A stretch of 64,000 bases of DNA from an uncultured Bacteroidales bacterium (GTDB taxonomy: Bacteria; Bacteroidota; Bacteroidia; Bacteroidales; UBA932). Positions within the stretch are counted from its first letter, which is position 1. Each line of letters begins with the position of its first letter. The translations under genes and the position numbers were made by a program. The DNA is taken from NCBI GenBank assembly GCA_900316245.1, contig ONCE01000007.1, forward strand, positions 62,001 to 126,000, read 5' to 3'. This document shows, piece after piece, positions 35,158 through 42,975 of the stretch. The notes below the pieces were generated by a model. It searched no databases, was not told the origin of the DNA, and saw only the letters and a program-made list of their open reading frames with translations.

Positions 35158-36561
35158 TTAGTATTCCCAGTCGTCGGAACGGAAAGGCGGAACCGGAATT
35201 CCGTTGGACTTCTGGAGATTGGCGTTCATAAAGTTGCGCCATCCGTAACGGACGGCAATGGGTTTGGGTACTTCGGGGCAGCTCACCAGGATGGTGCCGC
35301 CGTCCCAGTCCACCTGGGCCTGTGCCAGATGGAACTGACGGTCTTCGCCGGCCAGTTCAAAGCCCACGATATCGCGGGCCGATATGCTCATCAGGTTGGA
35401 CCACACCTGGGTCAGGGTTACCTTGGCGGCGCCTTCTTCAAAGGTCACCTCCTTCAGGCGCGGCAGTTCGATGGAAATACCGGAATAGATGCCGTATACA
35501 TTCTGGAGGGCGCGCTGAACCATCATATCGCCCACTTCCTTCTTTTGGGAAGGGTGAACAGTTACCTTGTTGCCCAGGGTTTCCGTGCAGATAGCCCAGG
35601 ACTGGCTCAGGATTTCCTCGGTGTGCAGCTGGTTCTCCACAAAGAAGGGGCGCCAGCGGCCGTCAGCGTCTCCGTGGTCGTGCGGGGCCAGGAGCGTAAA
35701 GAGGAAGGGAAGCTCTCTCCCCCACTCTTTGCGCCACATTTCCACCATGGCTTTCTGGAGCTTGTCGTAGCAGTGAGGCTGTCCCATGTTGGAGCAGCCC
35801 TGGTACCAGAGGATGCCCTTGGCGGCATAGCCCACGATGGGTTTGACGCGGCCGTTCCAGATGAGTTCCGGGGTCTCCGGCCAGCGGTCGGGCTGTTCCT
35901 CCACGGCATACAGGTCCTTGAGCTCCTGCTCCGTGAGTCCGGCGCCGTCAATGGAGGCGCGGGTCATCCAGGGCTCGATGCGGCTGCCGCCCCAGGCATT
36001 CACAATGATGCCCACGGGTACGCCCAGGGTCTTGGAAAGGCGTTTTCCAAAGAAATAGGCCACGGCCGAAGTCTTGGCCGTTACGGCGCCGTCGGTGTAG
36101 GCCCACACGGCGTCTACATCGGCCTGCGGCTCGGTGCACTTGCCGGTCTTGATGTCAAAGACTCTCACCTGCGAAGCCGTCTCCGGAGCGGCCATAATGG
36201 CCTCGGTGGCGCCTTCCACTTCCTGGAAGCCAAAGCCGGAGATGGGCATCTCCATATTGGACTGACCGCTGCAAAGCCATACTTCTCCCAGCACGATGTC
36301 GTTCACCGTGACGGTTTCCTTGCCGGATTTCACCGTGAGCGTGTAAGTGGCACCATCGGCCTTACCGGTGGGAACGCTTACCCGCCAGGAGCCGTCGGCC
36401 GCTACCGTGGTCTTGTACGTCTGTCCGTCCCAGACCACTTCCACTTTCTTGCCGGGGTCTCCCCAGCCCCAAACCGGGGCCTGGGTTTCCTGCTGCAGGA
36501 CGGCGTGGGCGGAGAAAATGTGCGAAAGCACCAGGGTTGCCAATATCACTAAGCCTTTCAT
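35158..36561 (-). CDS. SGNH/SASA-family acetylesterase
   Basis: 467 residues of the sialate O-acetylesterase-like family. The serine nucleophile is in block GEVWLCSGQSNMEMP, the oxyanion region in NAWGGSRIEPW, and a later WYQGCSNMG matches the family; the catalytic His is in KVTVHPSQKKEVG. Within a mannan locus the expected role is removing O-acetyl groups from mannose residues. The N-terminus is odd. SHIFSAHAVLQQ, normally the first strand of the mature domain, begins only 12 residues in, so the signal peptide merges with the domain. A stop lies seven codons upstream, so no longer start exists. 9 bases upstream of GH31. Confidence 0.85.
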   Translation of the reverse strand: MKGLVILATLVLSHIFSAHAVLQQETQAPVWGWGDPGKKVEVVWDGQTYKTTVAADGSWRVSVPTGKADGATYTLTVKSGKETVTVNDIVLGEVWLCSGQSNMEMPISGFGFQEVEGATEAIMAAPETASQVRVFDIKTGKCTEPQADVDAVWAYTDGAVTAKTSAVAYFFGKRLSKTLGVPVGIIVNAWGGSRIEPWMTRASIDGAGLTEQELKDLYAVEEQPDRWPETPELIWNGRVKPIVGYAAKGILWYQGCSNMGQPHCYDKLQKAMVEMWRKEWGRELPFLFTLLAPHDHGDADGRWRPFFVENQLHTEEILSQSWAICTETLGNKVTVHPSQKKEVGDMMVQRALQNVYGIYSGISIELPRLKEVTFEEGAAKVTLTQVWSNLMSISARDIVGFELAGEDRQFHLAQAQVDWDGGTILVSCPEVPKPIAVRYGWRNFMNANLQKSNGIPVPPFRSDDWEY

Positions 36562-36656
36562 AAGTGTGGGCGTAATTATCTAATTACTGATGATTTAATT
36601 ATTATCCCCCTACTCAAATTAGCCAGTAGGATTTTACTTATCTTTCTTGTTATCAA
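36562..36656 (-). other. AT-rich intercistronic gap in the PUL
   Basis: This 95-base gap is the largest in the enzyme half of the PUL and is much more AT-rich than its flanks. It contains a small inverted repeat CCTACT/AGTAGG separated by 10 bases (36608-36633 region) but no U-run and no full TAnnTTTG box. It could hold a weak internal promoter or an mRNA processing site. Confidence 0.35.
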
Positions 36657-37820
36657 TCACTTACCACCACGGCAGTTGAGATCGATGAGTTTGTTCAACG
36701 TCTCTACGGAGAGGCCGGTACGGAGACCGTCGGGGGCGGTGTTCATACAGTAGTCTACCAGACGGTCCACCGTGGAAGTGGCCACGTGCATACGGGTGTC
36801 GGAGCTGGCATAGTAGATGAACACTTTACCGTTGGGATCGCAGATCCAGCCGTTGGAGAACAGGACGTTCATCACGTCTCCGATGTACTCGGGACCTTCG
36901 GGAGCCATAAAGAAACCGGCCGGGTCCGCAATGACCTTGGAAGGATCTTCCAGAGAAGTCATATACAAGTACAGCACATAGCGGAGTCCGCTGGCGCAGC
37001 CGCGCACACCGTGGGCCAGATGCAGCCAGCCCTTGTCCGTCTTGATGGGGTGCGGGCCCTCTCCGTTCTTCACTTCCTTGATGGTGTGGTAGTGGCGGAG
37101 GTTGATGATCTTTTCTTCCTTGATTACGGCCTCTTCCATACTGTCCACCAGGGCCCAGCCAATGCCGCCGCCATTGCCGGCGTCAATGAAACCGTCCTGC
37201 GGGCGGGTATAGAGGGCGTACTTGCCGTTCACAAACTCGGGGTGCAGCACCACGTTACGCTGCTGGCTGGCGCTCTTGACATCCGGCAGGCGCTCCCAGT
37301 TCACCAGATCCTTGGTGCGGGCCACGCCGGCGGCAGCCGTAGCGGCAGAGAGGTCCCCTTCTGCGTCGTGATCCTTGCGTTCCACGCAGAAGATGCCGTA
37401 AATCCAGCCGTCTTCGTGGGCGGTGAGGCGCATGTCGTAGACGTTGGTAGCGGGTTCTCCCCACTCCGGCATGGTGATGGGACGGGGCCAGAAAGTGAAG
37501 TTGTCCACTCCGTTGGGGCTTTCGGCCACAGCAAAGAAAGATTTGCGGTCGGCGCCTTCTACACGCACCACCAGCACATACTTGTCTTTCCACTTGATGG
37601 CGCCGGAATTGAGCGTGGCGTGGATGCCGAAGCGCTCCATCAGGTACGGATTGCGGTCCGGATTCAGGTCATAGCGCCACTCCAGGGGGGCGTGTTCGGC
37701 CGTGAGGATGGGATTCTCGTAACGCTCGTACACACCGTTGCCCTCGATGGGGTAATTCTTTCTTTCGATCAACTGCTTGTGGCTAACCTTGAGCCACTTC
37801 AAACGCTCTTTGTAGGTCAT
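36657..37820 (-). CDS. GH130 4-O-beta-D-mannosyl-D-glucose phosphorylase
   Basis: 387-residue cytoplasmic five-bladed propeller enzyme, full length and without signal peptide. The general acid is Asp129 in NVYDMRLT; the phosphate-binding and propeller segments FGIHATLNSGAI, RNVVLHPEFV, NGEGPHPIKT and YYASSDTRMHVATST match the GH130_1 subfamily. It phosphorolyses Man-beta-1,4-Glc to alpha-mannose-1-phosphate and glucose, conserving the bond energy. With the 2-epimerase and symporter it forms the pathway first described in Bacteroides fragilis. Its start is 3 bases from the GH26 stop, indicating translational coupling. Confidence 0.94.
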   Translation of the reverse strand: MTYKERLKWLKVSHKQLIERKNYPIEGNGVYERYENPILTAEHAPLEWRYDLNPDRNPYLMERFGIHATLNSGAIKWKDKYVLVVRVEGADRKSFFAVAESPNGVDNFTFWPRPITMPEWGEPATNVYDMRLTAHEDGWIYGIFCVERKDHDAEGDLSAATAAAGVARTKDLVNWERLPDVKSASQQRNVVLHPEFVNGKYALYTRPQDGFIDAGNGGGIGWALVDSMEEAVIKEEKIINLRHYHTIKEVKNGEGPHPIKTDKGWLHLAHGVRGCASGLRYVLYLYMTSLEDPSKVIADPAGFFMAPEGPEYIGDVMNVLFSNGWICDPNGKVFIYYASSDTRMHVATSTVDRLVDYCMNTAPDGLRTGLSVETLNKLIDLNCRGGK

Positions 37821-37823
37821 AGT

Positions 37824-38915
37824 TTATGGTAGGAATACAATATTATCCAGTTCGCTGAAGGCTTTCATATCGGCGGCTCCTTCAAAGCCGTCCCAGGCGG
37901 CATAGAAATGGCCGGGCTGGTCCCAGGCATTGCGCCAGGTAAGCAAGTAGGAAATGGGGAATCCTTCCACGGCGGGGCACAGGCTGCCGGTCCACCATTT
38001 CAGGTCCGGAATGCCTTCCAGGCCCGTTTCACTCAGGCAGATGAGCTTCTTATGCTCATCCCCCAGGGCCACCAGAGCAGAAAGCATATACTTCACCTGA
38101 TTTTGGAACCGTACGCCGGCCTCTTCCACGGATCCGTTTCCTACAAAGGCATAAATATCGGTTCCCAGGATATCCACAAACTCATCGCCGGGATAGCGGG
38201 ACATATACTCCTCGGGAGCAATGGGGCCATTGGGAGAATAGCACCAGAGCAGGTTGGTAAGACCGCGTTCTCTGGTGAAATACAGCCAGGTGGCACGGAA
38301 AAGTTCCTTGTATTCCTGTTCGGAGCAAAGCTTTCCTCCCCACCAGAACCAGCTTCCCAGGTTTTCGTGCCAGGGGCGGAAGATGATGGGAACATCCGGG
38401 CCGATGGATTCGATGAAATCGGCCGCACGCTTCAGCCATTCCATAAATTCGGCGTGCTTTTCCCCACCGGGCAGGACGGATTTCACCACCTCGTTGGAAC
38501 TGATATCCCAGGCATCGCCACCCGTCAGGGGGTTGCGGGGATGCCAGGAGAAGGTCACGATGCCGCCGCGCTCAACGTGCGTAAGCACGGCTTTTCTCAT
38601 AAGGCCGAAGGGAACGCCGTCCAGGTTGCAGGAGTCTCCCAGTTCGATGCCGCCCAGGTCGCAGCCCATCAGCATAGGGTACTTGCCGGTGACATCTTTC
38701 ACGTCGGAGCGCTCCAGAGGGTCGTTCTCCCAGTCCTTGACACACCAGGTATGACCGTAGAAGAGGTCGTCCTGATGGCCGTAGGCTATTTGGCCAGCCT
38801 CCGCATACGAGGACAGGCGCTGAACCAGTTGGTCCTTGGGCGTTTCCATAGGTTTCTTGTTTCCGGTGCTGCAGGCCGCGAGGGCCAGGGCAGCGAGTAG
38901 AATCAGTCTTTTCAT
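37824..38915 (-). CDS. GH26 beta-mannanase (mannobiose-forming type), no accessory domain
   Basis: 363 residues, lipoprotein signal with lipobox LAAC (Cys15). Retaining clan A enzyme: the acid/base is E184 in FRPWHENLGSWFWWG, the nucleophile E296 in CLSETGLEG, and GGIVTFSWHPRNPLTGGDAWD is the typical substrate-binding segment. It resembles the Bacteroides ManA-type GH26 that releases mannobiose from chain ends. The residues after the lipid Cys (S-T-G-N-K-K) lack acidic residues, suggesting a periplasmic location where it would feed the symporter. Its ATG shares one base with the GH5 stop (TGATG), and GH130 follows after 3 bases. Confidence 0.94.
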   Translation of the reverse strand: MKRLILLAALALAACSTGNKKPMETPKDQLVQRLSSYAEAGQIAYGHQDDLFYGHTWCVKDWENDPLERSDVKDVTGKYPMLMGCDLGGIELGDSCNLDGVPFGLMRKAVLTHVERGGIVTFSWHPRNPLTGGDAWDISSNEVVKSVLPGGEKHAEFMEWLKRAADFIESIGPDVPIIFRPWHENLGSWFWWGGKLCSEQEYKELFRATWLYFTRERGLTNLLWCYSPNGPIAPEEYMSRYPGDEFVDILGTDIYAFVGNGSVEEAGVRFQNQVKYMLSALVALGDEHKKLICLSETGLEGIPDLKWWTGSLCPAVEGFPISYLLTWRNAWDQPGHFYAAWDGFEGAADMKAFSELDNIVFLP

Positions 38916-40489
38916 CAGAATTTAGGGGCTGTGCTATATACGTAATCCAGGGTATAGGTCTCATCGGTTGTATTCCAGGCCTTTGTTATCACATCTACAA
39001 ACTCTTTGCTGCCTCCCAGGTAATTACCGGTTCCGTGATGGATATAGCCATGGTTTTCTCCACTGCCACCCTGAACACTGTTATCCCAGAGGAAGCAAGG
39101 GAGGGAATAAGTTTTGGCTGCTTTCACCACATACTCCAGATAGTACTTGATAAAGGCTTTAGAGCGGGTGTCCGTTCTGATGCAGCAACCAAATTCACCT
39201 AAATAAACAGGTATTCCATTTGCGACATACTTCGAATTTAAATTAGAGAAAACCCCCTTCAAATAGTCTTCATCACTTCCTGGTACCTTCTTTCCAGAAG
39301 CACCAGTATGACCCCAATCGGAGTAAGGGAAAATCTTCTTACCTGTATCTTTACCCTGCTCATCTTTCTCATTTTCTCCCAGGGCGAAGCTCGAAGGATC
39401 GTAAAAGTGAACGGCCACCGCAACCTTTTTGGCGGCATCGGAAGGGATGGTCATATACTTGGTAAACTCAGGATTGGCGCAGTAAGAGGGAACGCCCAGC
39501 CAGCGGGTGGCATTGTTGCCTCCGGTGGCACGGACCGCATCCACAAATACCTGGTTCCATTCATTCAGGATATTGCACTGCTTCTGGGGATTCTTCTTGA
39601 AATCCTCGCTCCAGCCCCAGCCGCCGTCGTTAATCTCATTGAAACCTTCCATCATAAGCCAGTCATCCCCGCAGTCTTTGAACTTGTTGGCAATCTGGGT
39701 CCAGACTTTCTGAATTTCTTCCTTGATCTGGGTATTGACCGAAGCATTGTTGGCTGCCTTCTTGATATCCTGCCACTGATAGTCATTGTTCACTCCGTGG
39801 TTCTCATCGTGATGGGTATTAATGATTACCTTAAGGCCGGCCGTATGGGCAAAGCCCACCACCTCATACACACGGTTCATCCAAGTCTCATCAATCTTAT
39901 ACTCCGGAGCAGGTCCAATCATCTTGAGCCAGGAGATGGGAATACGGACGCTACTGAAGCCTTTTTCCTTGAGACCGTTAAACGTAGCCTGGGTAGCCTT
40001 ATAATTATCCTTGGGGTCCGGCATCCAGCAGGTCTCATCCGGATAACCTTCCTTCGCCCCTGCCCAGGAGCCATTGTAGAATCCGTCAAACTGATTGCCC
40101 ATATTCCAGCCCAGGCCGAAGAAAGAGGCCAGGCCGTCGTAGCCGGGTGCCGGCGGAGTAGCCTTGAAAGTAAGGGTAGCCGAACGGTCTTCGTAGGCCG
40201 TATTGGCCGCTACCGTCAGGGTGGTCACGACACTGTAATTGGCCAGCGTTCCGTTGGAAACCGTAATCCAGTCCGGTTTTTCCACCTGAGGGATGAACGG
40301 GGTCTTGACGGTTATGTCGTAGGTTCCGCCCTCGGCCGGGGCCGATACGGAGACAGGGCTGAGCACGATGGCCTTGGGGGCCGGATCCGGGGTAGGCGTG
40401 GGCTCCGGATTCTCCTTATTCCCGTTGCAGCTGCACATTGCGGAAACCAGTGCGAACAGCGGCAAGATACAATGCTTCAAAATCTTCAT
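38915..40489 (-). CDS. BACON-GH5 endo-beta-1,4-glycanase lipoprotein (GH5_4-like)
   Basis: 524 residues. The lipoprotein signal (Cys20 or Cys22 in MCSCNG) is followed by a Glu/Pro-rich spacer, a BACON domain (about 42-110), then a GH5 barrel. The acid/base is E285 in GFNEIND, the nucleophile E432 in YLGEFGCC, with INTHHDENHG and the early GLGWNMGNQFDG typical of subfamily 4. GH5_4 enzymes act on glucomannan, xyloglucan or mixed-linkage glucan; glucomannanase is the likeliest in this context. The acidic spacer after the lipid Cys fits surface display. The BACON domain is very similar to that of the next upstream GH26. Confidence 0.9.
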   Translation of the reverse strand: MKILKHCILPLFALVSAMCSCNGNKENPEPTPTPDPAPKAIVLSPVSVSAPAEGGTYDITVKTPFIPQVEKPDWITVSNGTLANYSVVTTLTVAANTAYEDRSATLTFKATPPAPGYDGLASFFGLGWNMGNQFDGFYNGSWAGAKEGYPDETCWMPDPKDNYKATQATFNGLKEKGFSSVRIPISWLKMIGPAPEYKIDETWMNRVYEVVGFAHTAGLKVIINTHHDENHGVNNDYQWQDIKKAANNASVNTQIKEEIQKVWTQIANKFKDCGDDWLMMEGFNEINDGGWGWSEDFKKNPQKQCNILNEWNQVFVDAVRATGGNNATRWLGVPSYCANPEFTKYMTIPSDAAKKVAVAVHFYDPSSFALGENEKDEQGKDTGKKIFPYSDWGHTGASGKKVPGSDEDYLKGVFSNLNSKYVANGIPVYLGEFGCCIRTDTRSKAFIKYYLEYVVKAAKTYSLPCFLWDNSVQGGSGENHGYIHHGTGNYLGGSKEFVDVITKAWNTTDETYTLDYVYSTAPKF

Positions 40490-40497
40490 ATATCTAT

Positions 40498-41892
40498 CTA
40501 ATACTTAACATCATTTCGGGTCAAGACACAAGCGCCGGACATGGCATTGGACCACCAGGATGCATCCGGCAGATTGCTTCCATACCAGGGCATAAACCAG
40601 GACCACTTGGCTCCAGCCGTCCATGCCTCCGGAATCTTGGCAAATACGGTGTCACCATCCTTCCCACATTCTCCCAGCGTGACCATCTTGCCGGGATAGG
40701 TATTCTGGATCTCCGAAAACTCCTGGGCATTGGCGGCCTTGTCCTGTCCATACAAATCTCTGGCGACTATATCCACATATTTGGTCCCGGGATACCAGTC
40801 CTTATCCTGATTGTACATGGAAGAATCTCCGTTGTAATTCTGCGTAGTCCACACCCAGATCAGATTCTTGATACCCTTGGAGGCAAAGTAGTCAAACATC
40901 GTTACCCACAGTTTCTTGTAGGTATCGGCCCCGTCATATCCCCACCAGAACCAGGCCTTGGTCCAATCTGCCTGCTGCTTGGCCGTAGCGTTACCGGCCG
41001 CCTCGTGGAAAGGACGCCAGATAGCCGCTATCCCTTTCTGCTGAAGAGCCAGGATAACATCGGCCACCTTGTCCATCTGCTCATAGAACCACTTGTTCTC
41101 CCAGGAGCCTTCCGTAAAGACATGGGAGGCCCGGAAAGTGGTCTTAGAAGGGGTGCAGGTCACACCCGAGCCATCGGTGTCCGGTTTTGTAGAGGCATTG
41201 AGCGGCACATTGAAATGCCACATCAAAGACACGATGCCTCCCGCTTCGGCCCACTCCGTTACAGGAGTGAGATCTGTGTAATCAATCCAATTGTTCTTGG
41301 GGACGTAGATATGGATAAAATCATAGCAGTTCATGGCCGGGTACTTGCCGGTCCAGGCATACACCTGGTCTGCCACTTTGTGGTTCCAGTTAACATCGGC
41401 CACTACCGAAGAAAGGGTCTTTTTGCCGTACTGGTTGTATAAAAAGGTGTACAGGTCTTTGGCCTTCTGGGTAGCGCCTTCCGTTATAGGTGTTTTGGAA
41501 ATCTCCGTGGGCTCCGGTTCCGGTTTCTGGGCAGCGGCCTGGGAAAGGGAGAAGGTGGCCGAAGTGGCACCCGTAGCCTTGAAGGTGAGGGTCGCGTTAC
41601 GAGGCTCATAGGCAGTATTGGGCGCCACGGTCAGTTTAAGAGTAACCGTGTAATTTACCAGGTTGCCGCTGCTCACCGATACCCAGTCCGGTTTGTCCAC
41701 CTGCGGCACAAACGGACTCTTGACAGTTACGTCTATGGTGCCGCCTTCCGCAGGGGCGCCATAAAAGGTAACATTCAAGGTAACGGCCTTGGGAGCCGGG
41801 TCTACGGGCGGAACCACCGGCTTCTCCGGTTCGGTCTTTCCGCAGGCCCACAGCAGCAGGGCCGATAAAGCTATGATGGTAAAGTTTCTCAT
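40498..41892 (-). CDS. BACON-GH26 endo-beta-mannanase lipoprotein
   Basis: 464 residues: lipoprotein signal (Cys17 in LLLWAC), Pro/Glu spacer, BACON domain (about 36-120), a second Pro/Glu linker, and a GH26 barrel (about 135-464). The acid/base is E297 in WRPFHEAAG, the nucleophile E408 in TLGECGKDG, and VSLMWHFNVPL is the substrate-binding strand. Acidic residues after the lipid Cys (G-K-T-E-P-E) suggest surface exposure. It is more divergent from the other GH26 of the locus than a recent duplicate would be; an endo-acting surface role beside an exo-like periplasmic partner is the usual division. An intercistronic hairpin precedes it. Confidence 0.92.
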   Translation of the reverse strand: MRNFTIIALSALLLWACGKTEPEKPVVPPVDPAPKAVTLNVTFYGAPAEGGTIDVTVKSPFVPQVDKPDWVSVSSGNLVNYTVTLKLTVAPNTAYEPRNATLTFKATGATSATFSLSQAAAQKPEPEPTEISKTPITEGATQKAKDLYTFLYNQYGKKTLSSVVADVNWNHKVADQVYAWTGKYPAMNCYDFIHIYVPKNNWIDYTDLTPVTEWAEAGGIVSLMWHFNVPLNASTKPDTDGSGVTCTPSKTTFRASHVFTEGSWENKWFYEQMDKVADVILALQQKGIAAIWRPFHEAAGNATAKQQADWTKAWFWWGYDGADTYKKLWVTMFDYFASKGIKNLIWVWTTQNYNGDSSMYNQDKDWYPGTKYVDIVARDLYGQDKAANAQEFSEIQNTYPGKMVTLGECGKDGDTVFAKIPEAWTAGAKWSWFMPWYGSNLPDASWWSNAMSGACVLTRNDVKY

Positions 41893-41901
41893 AAATGGAA
41901 C

Positions 41902-41927
41902 CCGGAGGGAGGGTCAGCCCCCTCCGG
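41902..41927 (-). terminator. Intercistronic hairpin between glycan-binding and enzyme genes
   Basis: CCGGAGGG (41902-41909) and CCCTCCGG (41920-41927) form a perfect 8-bp GC stem with a 10-base loop, inside the 43-base gap between the 904-residue binding protein and the BACON-GH26. No U-run follows, so partial attenuation or 3'-end protection of the susC-susD-SGBP mRNA is more likely than full termination. Confidence 0.55.
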
Positions 41928-41935
41928 ATTAAAAA

Positions 41936-42975
41936 TTACTTCAGGATTACAGCGGTGAGCGTGTAGCCCTGGCCGGTGATCACAAGACCACCGTTGGCAA
42001 CCATTTCGGCAATCATATCGGCGGTGAGTTCCACCTCCAGGGAAGTGCCTTCCGGTTTGAAGGGATCTTCCGTTCCGGGGAGAGCAGCCCAGCTGCCGTT
42101 GCCCAGACGGATCTGGACCTCATCGGCGTCGCGGTCGAACTCAAGGGCCAGCGTGGTACCTGCCTCAACGGTGGACCAGTCATAGCCGCCCCAGGAAAGT
42201 GCGGTGAGGGCCTTGTGGGCTTCATCGCTGCCACCCCAGTCAATGGCGTGGCTGCCTTCCCAGATGGCCTTGCCGGCAGGACCGCCGCTGGTAACCAGCG
42301 CTACTTCCGTAATGGTGTAGCCCTGACCGGTGATCACAAGACCGCCATTGGCTACCATTTCGGCAATCATTGCGGCCGTGAGTTCTACACGGAGTTCGGT
42401 GCCTTCCGGCTTGAAGGGATCGTCCGTTCCGGGAAGAGCGGCCCAGCTGCCGTTGCCCAGACGGATCTGGACCTCGTCGGCGTCGCGCTCAAACGAGAGA
42501 GCCAGCGTAGTGCCCTCGGCAACGGTGCTCCAGTCATAGCCGCCCCAGGAAAGCGTGGTGAGAGCCTTGTGGGCTTCATCGCTGCCACCCCAGTCAATGG
42601 CGTGGCTGCCTTCCCAAATCACGGTCTTGGACTCGCCGCCAAAGACAATCAGGGAGATGCGGTTGATGGTATAACCGGTACCGCAAACTACGAGACCGCC
42701 GGCGGTCTGGAGCTGGACAAGGTCGGCTGCGGTGAGCTCGAACTGATAGCCACCCTCTGCCAGAGGCAGGTTGCCTTCGGGAGCCAGGCCGGCCAGGCTG
42801 GGCATGGAGGCCCAGCTGCCGTTACCGAAGCGGATGCAACCGTTGGGATCGTCGATGGTATAGTAAGCGGCCAGGACCGTGCCTTCCTCAACCTTGGACC
42901 AGTCGTAACCGCCCCAGGAGAGTGCAGTAACGGCACCACCGTCCCAAGTAACCGTAGAGGAACCTTCCCAAATGG
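41936..42975 (-). repeat. Three tandem 354-base module repeats inside the large binding protein
   Basis: The Trp codons of the IWEGS motif lie at 42968-42970, 42614-42616 and 42260-42262, a constant 354-base period. The two downstream copies are nearly identical over long stretches at DNA level; for example the segment ending GCCACCCCAGTCAATGGCGT on the plus strand occurs in both. The first copy is clearly diverged. This points to a recent duplication of copy 2 or 3. Confidence 0.85.

Noticed and set aside
33139..36552. Plus-strand open frame of 1137 codons opposite the GH31 and esterase genes
   Set aside because: It is the antisense of two clear CAZyme genes; its translation is low-complexity and Gly/His/Leu-rich with no domain, as expected from high-GC codon bias.
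35158..36561. Role of the SGNH esterase in sialic acid metabolism
   Set aside because: The family name is historical; no sialidase, sialic acid lyase or transporter is present, and the mannan context favours acetyl-mannan deacetylation.
41936..42975. Tandem repeats considered as a CRISPR-like array
   Set aside because: The 354-base period is inside an open coding frame and the repeats are protein modules without short spacers.
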